The notes under the pieces: model-generated
Told to the model about the DNA's origin: nothing
Databases searched by the model: none
Seen by the model: only the letters and a program-made list of their open reading frames with translations
Source: Acanthochlamys bracteata
Lineage: Eukaryota; Streptophyta; Magnoliopsida; Pandanales; Velloziaceae
NCBI GenBank assembly: GCA_019914995.1
Contig: CM034145.1
Coordinates: forward strand, 2,170,001 to 2,234,000
DNA length: 64,000 nucleotides
Reading direction: 5' to 3'
In this document: positions 1 to 12,202 of the stretch, one piece after another
How the letters are laid out: each line of letters begins with the position of its first letter
How positions within the stretch are numbered: position 1 is the stretch's first letter
Translations under genes and position numbers: made by a program

Positions 1-1548
1 CGAGGTTCTTGCTTTGCAGACTTTTGTTTTCTTGAAGCAATCTTTGATTTTCTTCCATCAGCTTAGTTTCTTTCACGTGCATATTGGTATAATCAGTCAT
101 GAATGGTTTGAGATCAGGAATGGTGGGTATGATGATCTATCCACCTCTCGACTTCAAAGGTTCATTCAACTTCTCAAGCTCAAAGAATTTTCTTTATCAT
201 GTCTATGCTTGAGCTTTCTATGATCTTGTTAGTTCTCCGCCTTACATTCATTTAGTTTGACATAAAGCTTTTCGTTTATTTGAATCAAACGTTTATTTTC
301 AATATGCAGTGCACATAGTTTAGAGTTTATATGGTCATAATCTGCATGGAGTGTGTCTTTTATAGCATAAGTTTTGTCTTCTAAGGCATTTTTTAAAATA
401 TGTATTTCCTTTTCCAGACATTCGTTTTCATCCTTAAATTTGTGCATGCATACCTTTATAGTTTTGCAGTCAGTTTTGGCATGTAGGTATTTCGCATACA
501 GTTCATCAAAAACATCTTGTAATTGTTCATTAGAGTCATCATAGTCGGTAGAATTTACCTCATTGTCATCTTCATGATCTGCCATCAGATATAAGTTGTT
601 TTCTTCATTTGTCTCTGTCTTAGTCATTTTGTTTCTGATAAGCTTTCATTTTCATCGCTCCAGGCTGCCATAGCTCGTTTCCTTCTTGTGTCTTTGTGTT
701 TCGATCTCTTGAGCAATGGACCTTCGTTCTTGAAATGTCCTGGTTTGTTGTAGTTGAATCAATTTGTATGTTGTCTGTCCTCTCCTCTATTGGCTCTTCC
801 ATGAACCCTTCTTTTTCTAAATTTGTTTTTTCTGAGAAAACTTTTAAATTTACGGGTTAAGAGTGCAATGTCTTCATCAGAGGAGGAATCACTTACCTGC
901 TGATCATTTATTTTTAATGCAATCCCTTCAGGACGTTCATCAGATTTCTTTAGTGACAGTTCTTTGGCCATCAGTTTGCCAATTAGTTCATCCAGAGACA
1001 TTTGAGGAAAGGTTGGATTTTTTCTATGGCATCTACCTTTGATCCAAAGGTTGGCAGCACAGTAATATTTTCCACTTCAGTTCTTCGGGTTTGAAAACTT
1101 TTCCTAAATTCTTCAGAGGATTTGTAATGTTAGTAAATCTAGTAAACATCTGAGTAATGGACTCACCTCGGTTCATCCTGAAGTTTTCATACTCATGCAT
1201 GAGTAGGTTCACTCTGATTTCCTTGACTTGAGTGGTTCCTTCATGTGTTACCTCCAACTGATCACATATTTCTTTGGTAGTGTTGCAAGCACTGATTCTG
1301 TTGAACTCATTAGGATCCAGCGCACAGTATAGAAGGTTCATAGTTCTATCATTCATTGATATGAGCTTGTTATCTTTATCATTGTATTCACGTTCAGCTT
1401 TGAGGATGCGTTTCCATCTGGGCCTGTTTTGGTTGGTACGATTGGTCCGTCTCGTATGATTTTCCATAGTGTGAAGTCTTGTGCCCGAATAAAGATTGTC
1501 ATTTTGATTTTTCAGTAGCCATAGTTTGTTCCATCAAAGAGTGGTGGT
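1..1548 (-). pseudogene. Partial second copy of SIRE-like Copia gag
   Basis: On the minus strand this stretch repeats the 5' untranslated/gag start region found again at about 6868-8430, largely base for base. It encodes the UBN2-type gag core (the segment 1467-1033 includes TMNLLYCALDP and QLEVTHEGTTQVKE) and the start of the coiled-coil part of gag (627-229). Reading is broken by small indels near 130-240 and 620-630, so no single ORF spans it. No LTR or primer-binding site adjoins it. At about 1549 the match stops abruptly and different sequence follows. It is either a truncated tandem copy, a product of recombination between elements, or an assembly duplication. The window edge cuts it at base 1. 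Confidence 0.75.
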
Positions 1549-1559
1549 CTATTGGAAAT

Positions 1560-3083
1560 TAGATATTTCTACGCCTTAGAGGATGTTCTACAACCAGAAA
1601 GTCTAGGGCGTTGATGTTTTGGTTTAGCTGTAGAGGACTGAGGAAGTATTTCTACATCCTCATCAACAAAGGTTTGTGAGCTGGAGACCAATTTGTGAGC
1701 TTTGCGTTTTTGGTTTTTGCGCTTAGGGGGAAGGCTAGGACGGTTGAAGGAGGTGATGGGGGGTCAGAGATAGGGGGTTCAGTGGTAAGGGGTTCATAGG
1801 CCATTTGAGCTTCAGGTTGGGTTTCAGCTTGGGGTTCTTGGAACAGTGGTTCTTTCTGCAGAGAGGCTTCATAGGTGGTGATTGATAGTGGCTCAACTCC
1901 TTCATATGGTTCTTCAGTAGCTCCTTCAGCTGGGCACTCTGTAGGTGATTCCATGTGCAATAGTTGCTCGGTTGTCTTATCCGGAGTTGCAGAATGGTCA
2001 TTCCTGCCCATGTCTTGATAATCTGCATCCTCTTGTCCATCGTCCTATCCATTTTTCTGCTTCATTTTTCCTCGTCCATCTTCCCTGCATCCTCCCCTGT
2101 CTGCACTTGAAATTTTCTTGTGCAGATTTGGCCTTGGGGTGCTCTGGTTGACAAATAGCTTCCTTGAGTTCTTTAAAAGTAGTGTTCAACTTCTGAATTT
2201 TCTTAGTTTGCTCGAAATGGCATTGAGAATGTTTGTCGCACACTACCAAGAAGCTAATGTGGCATTTGTGGAGTCATTGTCGGGTGGAGGGTGCTTGAAC
2301 GTTAGCCTTTCCTCTGCTTCAGTGATTCCTATTAAGAACTTTGCATCCATCTTGATCATCTTCTTCACTTGCAGGGTTCCCATAGGCACAGCCTCAAGTC
2401 AGCATATCCTACATATAACATGAGGGTATGTGAAGTGCTTCTCACCGGACTTGGAGACTCTTGTCATATGATGCAACATCACCTCACGCAGGTTTACTGG
2501 CGCTTTTTCATCGGCCTTCATATAGAGAAATGCGTCATAGTTGGTGATGATGTTGCGGCTTCCCGACCGAGGAACTATTACTGGAGATGACATGGCACGG
2601 GGCTCGCGGGTAACAGGGTAGATGGGCGGCGAATCATATTGGAGCTTTGTCACAATCTACGTATCCAAGGGCTCCGCTGAGGTAATTCAGTTTGAGTCAC
2701 TAGCGGCGCGCATCTCCTCCCGTAGGGTATGTCGAGCATTAGTGACATGGATCGTGCTCTAAGTTGATCTCAATTCCGCTTCACCATAGTCCGAATGCAG
2801 GAGTTCGGTGGGATGAAGATTAGCGTAGAACATTCTGACACATCCTCTCGAAAATTCTTCCTACCACTCGTTGAACGCATTTATCCCACCTTGTGCCTCA
2901 AAAAGTTCATCCACCTCAAGCCCGGCGTAGTTGAAGTCGTCTGAAATTTATGCTTGCGGCCGTTAGAATTGGAATTGCTAGGTGCCACTGTATCTTTCAA
3001 ATTCCTCCTTGCCGTAAATCTCTCGTCGTTTGTCGTGGGATGTTCGGGCGCCTTACACGAAGTTTTTGATTTTTCTTGGCCAT
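1560..3083 (-). pseudogene. Env-like / plant-transposon-associated ORF downstream of Copia pol (degenerate)
   Basis: Reading leftward from an ATG at 3083 (MAKKNQK...), a broken protein can be followed downstream of the RNase H of the minus-strand Copia element. The best segment is 2653-2399, which contains YPVTREPRAMSSP and LREVMLHHMTRVSKSGEKHF. This resembles the conserved domain usually labelled 'putative plant transposon protein'. It ends in a Pro/Glu/Thr-rich tail (2011-1652). Several stops interrupt it. Position after pol fits the third, env-like ORF known from SIRE/Maximus-type Copia elements; that assignment is inference from position and not from a search. It could alternatively be an unrelated TE gene captured next to the element. 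Confidence 0.45.
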
Positions 3084-3359
3084 TGAAGAGGTTTGGGAAT
3101 TTGGCTTAGGGTTTGAGATCTAGGATTCGAGAGGAGAGGGAAATTTTGAAATGGAGACGACGAAATGAGGAGAGCTCACCCGGGTTAGCTTATAATGCAT
3201 ACAACCTAGTATGAGTCACTGGGTCATGTGCTCAAGATGTGACCGGGCCAAATTTGTTACTAAGGTTCTAATAGTTGCGATCAATTGTTTTGCATCATTA
3301 TTATCTTGAAATCTAAGTATGTACAGAGACAGAATAGCAGTATAGTTATATGATACATA

Positions 3360-6300
3360 ATCCTATCTTATGGCAGATTCTTGAGAACGAGTCAAGTCCT
3401 AGAGGTTTAGTGAAAATGTCAAATTAGTTAATTTTCAAATTAACAAAGTTTAACACTACATTATTGCATTCAACATGCTCTCTAATGAAATGGTGTCTCA
3501 AATCAATATGATTTGTGCGTGAATGTTGAATAATTTTTGGTTAACTTAATGGCACTCGTATTGTCACAGAATATAAGTACATTTTTAAAATCACAACCAA
3601 ATCAAGAAATTGTTGTTTTATCCAGAGTATCTGAGAGCAAAGAACTTCCAAATGTGACTATGTATTCTCGCTTGGCAGTTGACATCGCCACTAAAACTTG
3701 TTTTCTGGAGCAACATGAGATCAGACAACCTCCTAAAAACTGACAAGAGCCACTTGTGCTCTTTCTATCAAGCTTGCAGCCACCAAAATCAGCGTCAGCA
3801 TAAGCATATAAATTAAATTCACAGCCTTTTGGATAGAATAATCCTAATTCTTTAGTTCCTACTAAGTATCTAATACTTCGTTTACAAATATCATGTGAGA
3901 TTCTCTTGGATCACTTTGAAATCTAGCACATAGGCATATACCAATTGAATGTACGGTTTTACTAGCGGTAAGATATAGGAGTGATCCAATCATACCTCTA
4001 TATAATTTCTGGTCAACACTTTTTACTGTGTCATCTCTGCTTCAGATTTGGTGAGGTAGACATTGGAGTGCTTATCTCCTTGCTTCATTCTATCTTGAAC
4101 TTTTTGATCAACTCTTTAATGTACTTGCTTTGACTTATGAAAATTCCATCTTTCAGTTGTTTAATTTGTAGACCAAGGAAATAATTTAGTTCACCCATCG
4201 TGCTCATTTCAAATTCCTCTTGCATCAAGCCGAAAATTTTCTTTCATAGTCTTTCATTAGTAGCACCAAATATTATATCATCTACATAGACTTGCCAAAT
4301 CAACATGTCATTATCTTCAGATAAGATAAATAAGGTTAGGTCAATCTTACCTCGACTAAAGCCTTTTTCAATCAGTAAATGTGCTTAACTGCTTCATACC
4401 AAGCTCGGGAGCTTGTTTCAGATCATAAAGAGCTTTGTTCAATTTGTAAACATGACTTGAAAAGTTTGTGTTTTCAAACCCGGAGGTTGTTCAACATAGA
4501 CTTCTTCTTTCAGAAACCATTCAAAATGCACTTTTAACATCCATTTGAAAGAGTTTGAAGTCTTTGTGGCATGCGAAAGCAAGTAGTATTCTAATGGCTT
4601 CAAGACGTGCAACAGGAGCATAAGTTTCATCAAAATCTATTCCTTCTTCCCGATTATATTCTTTTGCTAGTCTAGCTTTGTTTCTAGTTATGATGCAATT
4701 TTCATCTAATTTATTTCTAAACACCCACTTAGTTCCTATGATGGATTTATTTGGAGATTTTCTTACAAGGTACCATACATTATTTCTTTCAAACTGATTT
4801 AATTCTTCTTGCATGGCAGTGATCCATGAGCTGTCTGTCAGAGCATCATATATGTATTTTGGTTCTAGATTTGATACAAATGCAGAATGTTCCATGAAAT
4901 TATTTTTAAAATAAGATCTGATTCTTGTACCTTCATTTACCTCACCTAGTATGTTTTCTTGTGGATGATTGGACCTGTAGAAAAAGGTCTCTGATCGTAG
5001 AATTCCAGAGTCCGTCCTTCCTCTCAGTATTCTAGTGACTGCTCGCCACCGCTTGGGTCTCTGTAATTTGTTGTGTTTCTGTCGATGGAAACAGCTCTTC
5101 TTCTTCTTCTGATCCTGCATCTAGTTCTGGATTTTCTTCTCGGCTCATTGTTAGACTCATTAAATAGTACATGCATAGATTCTTCAACAATCATGGTTCG
5201 TTTGTTAAAATTCTATAAGCTTTTGATGTTGAAGAATAACCGAGAAAAATACTTTCATCACTTTTTGCATCAAACTTTTCAAGATTATCTTTCCCGTTGT
5301 TGAGGATAAAACATTTGCATCCAAAGGTTCTTAAGTAACCGATATTTGGGGTTCTTCCCTTTACAAGTTCATATGGAGTCTTTTTAAGAATAGGACGAAT
5401 AAGTGCTCGGTTGATAATATGACATGCAGTATTAACAGCTTCAGCCCAAAAATATTTTGGTAGATTCTGTTCTATGAGAATGGTTCGAGCCATTTCTACT
5501 AGCACTCTATTTTTCCTTTCCACTACACCATTTTGTTGAGGAGTTCTTGGAGCAGAGAAGTTAGTTATGTATGCCACCATTCGAGTCACATAATTCATCA
5601 AAATAAAAATTTTGAAACTCCTTGCCATGATCACTTAATAATAGACAGATATTTAGATTTAGTTCTTTTTGAATCTTTTGAAAAAGCATATAAATATTTT
5701 CAGTGGCATCATTTTTGTATGCTAAGAAGTAAACCCAACAGAAACGAGAATAATCATCTACTATTACTAGACAGTAATACTTACCTCCCAAGCTTACTGT
5801 TCTTGATGGTCCAAACAAATTCATGTGTAGTAGTTGTAATGCTTGCTTGGTTGTTATCACTTGCTTGTGCTTGAATGATGACTTCACTTGTTTTCCTTGG
5901 GCACAGGCATCACATAGTTCATCCAAGTTATAGTTGGCTTCAGGTAGACCCTTTACTAGTTTCAATTTGGACAGTTTTGATAGTATCTTGATGTTGCAGT
6001 GTCCTAAGCGTCTATACCAGAGCCAACTGCTTTCCTGCTGGCTTGCTACTAAACACATTTTGTTGTTAGAAAGATCATCAATGTAGAGTACATAAACATT
6101 ACCTTCTCTTTTTCCGTTCAGTATTTCTTTTCCAGATGACAGGTTAACAATTGAGCAGCAATGATTATCAAAATTGATTTTAAATCCGTTATCACATAAT
6201 TGACTTATGCTTATTAGGTTTTGTTTTAGTCCTTTAACATGAACAACATTTTCTATGCATAGGGATGAGGGATTACCTATTTTTCCTACACCTATTACTT

Positions 6301-6440
6301 TGCACTTACTGTTGTCTCCAAGGATTATATTTCCCCCGAATTGTTTTTGTAGACTGCTGAAATATTTTTCATTTCCTGTCATATGTCTTGAGCACCAGCT
6401 GTCGAAGTACCATTTGCTATATTTCAGTCGGGTTAGCTCC
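3360..6440 (-). pseudogene. SIRE-like Copia pol: protease, integrase, reverse transcriptase, RNase H (broken)
   Basis: Polyprotein of a Ty1/Copia retrotransposon, read right to left. The protease region near 6400 reads KWYFDSWCSRHMTG, so the usual D-S-G catalytic triplet is D-S-W here. The GAG-pre-integrase and integrase zinc region (6382-5561) contains WYRRLGHCNI and CDACAQGKQ. The integrase core continues in 5634-5191 (SAPRTPQQNGVVERKNR). Reverse transcriptase lies in 5120-4439 ([35 protein letters not shown]). RNase H continues to about 3360 (QVLVAMSTA, FCDNTSAIKL, DIFTKPLG). Each block is in a different frame or is separated by stops, so the element is not autonomous. The same family recurs on the plus strand at 26386-29645. 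Confidence 0.85.
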
Positions 6441-6542
6441 TCTCATTTTTGCAAAAGAAGTTTTATTGCTTAGGTACCCAAATTTCTTTGGGTCCTAAAG
6501 AGTTAGTACTGTTAAATGTTTCTTTTGAAACCCACATTATTT

Positions 6543-8430
6543 TTATTTTATTAGTGTTTTTTTATACCAGCAAGAATTAACATTATGACTTTTTCTGCCA
6601 TAATGGAAACATTTGACAAAAGGTATTGTGGAATAAGACCTATTTGCTGTACATGCTTTAGACATTGAATTTTTATTTTGCATCCTTACTATTACCATAC
6701 CTGAGTAGCTAGTAGAGGGTTGATCATACCTTGCGATTTGTTTACCAGTTGTTATAGATGTTGGAATGAATCCTATTCCTTCTGTTCTGTATGGGTTACG
6801 TTGAGCTCCCAGTATTGCATCTAGTCTATCCTTTTCATTTACAAATTTTGCCAGTGATGCTTCTAGGTCGAGGTTCTTGCTTTGCAGACTTTTGTTTTCT
6901 TGAAGCAATCTTTGATTTTCTTCCATCAGCTTAGTTTCTTTCACGTGCATATTGGTATAATCAGTCATGAATGGTTTGAGATCAGGAATGGTGGGGTATG
7001 ACAGTCTATCCACCTCTCGACTCAGTGCCTCATTCAACTTCTCAAGCTCAGCAATTTTCTTTATCATGTCTATGCTTGAGCTTTCTATGCATCTTGTTAG
7101 TTCTCCAGTCTTACATTCATTTAGTTTGACATAAAGCTTTTCGTTTATTTGAATCAAACGTTTATTTTCAATATGCAGTGCACATAGTTTAGAGTTTATA
7201 TGGTCATAATCTGCATGGAGTGTGTCTTTTATAGCATAAGTTTTGTCTTCTAAGGCATTTTTTAAAATATGTATTTCCTTTTCCAGACATTCGTTTTCAT
7301 CCTTAAATTTGTGCATGCATACCTTTATAGTTTTGCAGTCAGTTTTGGCATGTAGGTATTTCGCATACAGTTCATCAAAAACATCTTGTAATTGTTCATT
7401 AGAGTCATCATAGTCAGTAGAATTTACCTCATTGTCATCTTCATGATCTGCCATCAGATATAAGTTGTTTTCTTCATTTGTCTCTGTCTTAGTCTGACTG
7501 TTTTCTGATAAGCTTTCATTTTCATCGCTCCAGGCTGCCATAGCTCGTTTCCTTCTTGTGTCTTTGTGTTTCGATCTCTTGAGCAATGGACCTTCGTTCT
7601 TGAAATGTCCTGGTTTGTTGTAGTTGAATCAATTTGTATGTTGTCTGTCCTCTCCTCTATTGGCTCTTCCATGAACCCTTCTTTTTCTAAATTTGTTTTT
7701 TCTGAGAAAACTTTTAAATTTACGGGTTAAGAGTGCAATGTCTTCATCAGAGGAGGAATCACTTACTCACGATCATTTATTTTAATGCAATCCTTCAGAC
7801 GCTCATCGATTTCTTTAGTGATGTTCTTTGGCCATCATTTGCCAATTAGTTCATCCAGAGACATTTGAGGAAAGGTTGGATTTTTTTTCTATGGCATCTA
7901 CCTTTGATCCAAAGGTTGGCAAAGACAAATAATATTTTCCACTTGATTCTTGGGTTTGAAAACTTTTCCTAAATTCTTGAGGATTTGTAATGTTAGTAAA
8001 TCTAGTAAACATCCGAAAGAATGGACTCACCTCGGTTCATCCTGAAGTTTTCATACTCACGCATGAGTAGGTTCACTCTGATTTCCTTGACTTGAGTGGT
8101 TCCTTCATGTATTACCTCCAACTGATCACATATTTCTTTGGTAGTGTTGCAAGCACCGATTCATTGAAACTCATTAGGATCCAAAATATAGACAAGATAG
8201 AAGGTTCATAGTTCTATCATTCATTGATATGAGCTTGTTATCTTTATCATTGTATTCACGTTCAGCTTTGAGGATGCGTTTCCATCTGGGCCTGTTTTGG
8301 TTGGTACGATTGGTCCGTCTCGTATGATTTTCCATAGTGTGAAGTCTTGTGCCCGAATAAAGATTGTCATTTTGATTTTTCAGTAGCCATAGTTTGTTCC
8401 ATCAAAGAGTGGTGGTCTATTGGAAGATCT
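6543..8430 (-). pseudogene. SIRE-like Copia gag with long coiled coil and CCHC-like knuckle (frameshifted)
   Basis: Nucleocapsid precursor of the minus-strand Copia element. The longest open stretch is 7586-6543 (347 codons). It has an acidic N-terminal part, then about 200 residues of Glu/Lys/Leu-rich predicted coiled coil (for example IAELEKLNEALSREVDRL), and near its end a zinc-knuckle-like CFHYGRKSHNVNSCW in which the second Cys of CX2C is Tyr. The upstream UBN2 half (8430-7590) carries many one- or two-base deletions relative to the copy at 1-1548, mostly between 7765 and 8200, and is unreadable as one frame. The first residues near 8310 (LWKIIRDGP) match the family's gag start but shift frame soon after. 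Confidence 0.8.
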
Positions 8431-8511
8431 ACCTTCAAAAGCTATAAGAACAATGTTAGCCATAAGGATCTTTTACCTCAAGGTTGTTAGACCTTTGATT
8501 TTAGGAGGCCT

Positions 8512-8523
8512 GCTCTGATACCA
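8512..8523 (-). other. Primer-binding site (initiator tRNA-Met type)
   Basis: The minus strand reads TGGTATCAGAGC, the standard plant Copia primer site complementary to the 3' end of initiator tRNA-Met. It lies two bases inside the LTR edge at 8526. This fixes the element's orientation as minus and identifies 8526-8963 as its 5' LTR. Confidence 0.9.
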
Positions 8524-8525
8524 AT

Positions 8526-8963
8526 TGTTAGGTTTTCCTGTAAGATTAACTCAAGAGGGGAGGGGTGAATTGAGTTAGTCAATAAAAATTTTCGTCAAGT
8601 TTAGTTATCCTACTGGCAGCAAGCTTATAGTCGAATGTGTCAATGCTGTAACCTGCAGACAGAGAGAGTTAGAGTGTTTTACTGACATAAGTGACAAAGA
8701 GTAGTGCTTATGGTATTTAACGTGGTTCGGCAAAATCCTTTTGCCTACATCCACGGTCGCTCTATCACCAGAGCCAAAGCTTCACTAAACTTTAATGAGC
8801 TACAAATACACCTAGAGCAAATATTAGTCTAATATAAATCATTGTAAATAAAATGATCTTTGTTTGTCTAATTCTGCAGAATTTGATTTCAAATTATTAG
8901 TCTAATATAAATCATAATTCTTAATTCTTTGTTATCATCAAAATTATCTTTATAGTTCTAACA
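8526..8963 (-). repeat. 5' LTR of the minus-strand SIRE-like Copia element (internally deleted)
   Basis: Begins TGTTAGG and ends CTAACA in plus-strand orientation, next to the primer site. It matches both ends of the 1445-bp LTR at 52379-53823 but is only 438 bp. The middle, about 1 kb in the longer copy, is missing between roughly 8819 and 8822. A matching left-hand (3') LTR is not seen in the window. Confidence 0.8.
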
Positions 8964-9224
8964 AAGGTTTAATGAAGTTTTAGCTCTGGTGAAATAGCGT
9001 TTGTGGATAGGCAAATATTTTTTACCGAACCACGTTAAATACTCTGAGTACTATCCTCTTTTTCTAATTCAATAAATATTTTAACTCTCTCTGTCTGTAG
9101 GTTACAGAATTGACATAGCCGACTGTAAGCCTGCTATCCGTAAGATAACTAAACTTCACGAAAATTTTATTTATTAACTCAATTTATCCCTCCACTCTTG
9201 AGTTAACTTAGAAGAGAACTAACA
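8964..9224 (+). repeat. Truncated LTR of the same family, inverted against the preceding LTR
   Basis: This stretch is the 3' part of the same LTR in the opposite orientation, beginning at an internal point (AAGGTTTAATGAAG) and ending in CTAACA. It abuts 8526-8963 directly, giving an inverted LTR pair with no spacer. The corresponding segment of the solo LTR at 12203-14138 aligns from about 13876 on. Confidence 0.75.
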
Positions 9225-10620
9225 TATATGATTATGGAAACTCATGTGGTGCACATATAACAGAGAAAATATAAAAAGAGAAACGAAAAGAAAAAAAAGG
9301 ATAAATTTAGAGATAAATTCAAATTTTATACTTGCCAAGCACCCTAACTGTTGTTGGGGTGGCGAAGGCATTCATTCAATTGTAAGTGATGGAAGAACGT
9401 GGTGAAATCATTTTACAAGATATCATCACTCCCGAAAAATACTTTGGCATTTACTACCACATCTCACCATCCAATCTTCCACATATTTGGTGGAAAGTAG
9501 CTCAATAAAACGTTTCAAAACATACCATCTCCCCAAATGATGTCGATTTATGTTAAAAATTTTGAATCACATTATTCATTTTTCTTGTCTTCTTCAAAGT
9601 CAACTTTAGCAAAACATAGTGCTATGCTCTGTTTAGTTGTAGAAAAGTATAGAAAAACTCAGAAGCTGAGTTTTGTTAGTTGAAAATTAACTTTTGAAAA
9701 GTGGTATAAAAGTGGGAAATAATTTTTGAAATTTGTTCAATGAAAATGGTGAGTGAAAATGTGGAGCTATATAACATGATATAATATGCAACAGTATAAA
9801 ATAATGTCTATATTATATAGTATAAATATACTTTATATTATTCTTATATATATATATATAACAAAATAATAATTTCTAATATATGTAAAAATAAGTGTTT
9901 ATAATTTTTGTATTAATCATATAATATAGCATTATATATATCAATCACTGTACAAAAAATTTAATATACGATAAGTATTAGGATTTATATATTATTTATA
10001 AAGAATGTTCACGTTTGATATATAATAAAAGTAAAGAAGTAAACATATTTTAATATAACTAGTATAATATAATAATAATTTCTTATTAATGAAAATAAGT
10101 ATTAGTAATACTAGGCTAGTAATAGACTATTTAAAATTTTTATTATAATAATATAATAATATATCAATATTTTTTTATCATTATATTATAATCATAATTA
10201 TTTCTAATAATATTTTAATTTTATAGATGTAATTCATTTTCTAAATAAATCATAGAAATCAATCCACTCAAAATCAATACAAATCAAGTTCTGGAGAAGT
10301 GAAACAAGTCACGTTTATCTCATATTTTCATAGAAATTAATTCCATCTCACTTCCGACTCAAGTACATTAAGTAATCTTTTTAGTTCGAAAGAAATTCTT
10401 TAGATATTGGTCGAACTCCATGAAACCTAGAGTTACGCGCGAAAGTTCCTTCACCTTCCTCACTCGCAAAGCTTCCTTCTTCCGCTCGATCCTTCAATTC
10501 TGTCTATATTTTCCTCCACCATTGTGCGAAATCAAACACATAACTACGTGCGACTTCTGTCTTAGGCTAACCTACTTGCCGTGAATTCACCAAGGCCTAG
10601 CCATCACCTTTTTGTCCCCC
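9225..10620. other. AT-rich non-coding DNA
   Basis: Very AT-rich, with short TA runs near 9840-9860. No ORF of note, no recognisable TE protein and no RNA gene is visible. A short self-complementary stretch near 9650-9700 (AAACTCAGAAGCTGAGTTT) is the only local structure seen. Confidence 0.6.
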
Positions 10621-10739
10621 ACTTAAGAATTATTGGATATTCAATATCAATTAACTTTAAAAAGTATATATACACTTATATATAATAAGGATAACTTTAT
10701 AAAGTACTGTAGTGCCCTTATTTTACTCAAGTACAAACT

Positions 10740-12202
10740 CAAGAGAAGGAATAGTCTACTTACACTAGTATTCCTGATTAGGTTGGCTCACAGATATCTG
10801 TAGTGCCAAACCTCTCTAAGTGAATCATAAATCCTTGTTGTGATATTGCATGTGCGAACATACTTACAATTTGTTTCCAAGAAGATATAATAAGTTCATT
10901 AATTTGTTTACGCTGTGACTTCTCATTAATAAAATATTATCTGCTTGTACAGTTTGATCTAGGTTAGTAAATTATTTGATATATTATACGAAGATTTGTA
11001 TCATAATAGAGCTTAGTAGCTGTTTTAGATGTAAATCTAATTAATAAGTAACATCTCAACCATAATACTTCACAAATTTTCTATGCAATTCCTTTGTACT
11101 TAGACTATATAGAGCATCAAGATACAACGTCTTGTGTCTTACTATATGCTTAGTAACTAAATTACCTTCAATAAAGGTGAAGTAACAATAGAATGCATAT
11201 ATTTAATATTTCTTACATAATCTTCATTATTATAGTCTTTAATTTAAATGACCAAATTCATAAGTAATATACCTCTCATAGAGTCAGAATTTAGATAATT
11301 TCAAATTCTCATTACAATAGCCATATAATCCACATTAAATGAAAATAAAAACTGATTACATACACTTACAACATATGCAATATCAGAGCGTATAAGTGGT
11401 ATACAGATTAATTTTTCAACCAATCTCTTTTATCCCTTTGTATTAGCTAAAATATGATCAAATAATATTTAAATTTATGATTTTAAATAATCGGCATCCT
11501 ACTGACTTAAAATCTATTATTGTAGTATATGTTGTTATATCCATAACATATTTTCTTTATCAAAAGAATAAGCCATAATTATAAAGAGTAATTTTTAACT
11601 CTTACAAAATATCTCACAAATTACTATATCTTTAATTTCAAACTCTAACGTGAGACAATTTTGTAAACTCTCAATTTCTTTAGTATCACCACTGATATTG
11701 ATCATATCATCAAAATATATAATTAATAGAATCTCATTATCAGATTTATATTTAGCGAATAAGCTATGGTCAGAATTGATCTGTTGATAACCAAACTTTT
11801 TCATAAGTACAATCAATTTTCAACAACATGCACAAGGAGAGTATTTTAGTCCGTATGGAGCCTTCTTCAAATGTCACACATCATGCATATTCATGGCACA
11901 TCTAAGATATATAAATTTCTTGTTTTAGATCACCATGTAAAAAAGAATTCTCTATATTGAACTGGTTTAGAGTTCAACTTAAGTTTATCGCTAAACATAA
12001 TAAAACTCTAACAAGTTTTTATCTTAAGCACGTGTAAAAAAGTGCCATGTAATAAAAAGTCGTAGTTTTGATTGAATCCTTTACCTACTAATCTTGCATA
12101 ATATCTATATAGAACTATCTGCACTGTATTTAATTATAAAAGTTTATTTACACCTAACATGTTTTTTATCCTTTAAATAGATGAACAATTTTTCATGTAT
12201 TA
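10740..12202 (-). pseudogene. Degenerate Copia pol (reverse transcriptase to RNase H)
   Basis: Heavily decayed minus-strand Copia polyprotein. The clearest piece is 11816-11595, which reads KKFGYQQINSDHSLF and IIYFDDMINISG. This is the reverse-transcriptase region around the catalytic Y-x-D-D box, here YFDD. An RNase H-like tail (FINEKSQRKQ) lies near 10870-10930. Numerous stops and frameshifts remove any chance of function. The sequence is split at 12203 by a solo LTR, and weak remains continue to its right. Confidence 0.6.

Noticed and set aside
3537-3743. Plus-strand 68-codon ORF
   Set aside because: It is the antisense shadow of the Copia RNase H on the minus strand.
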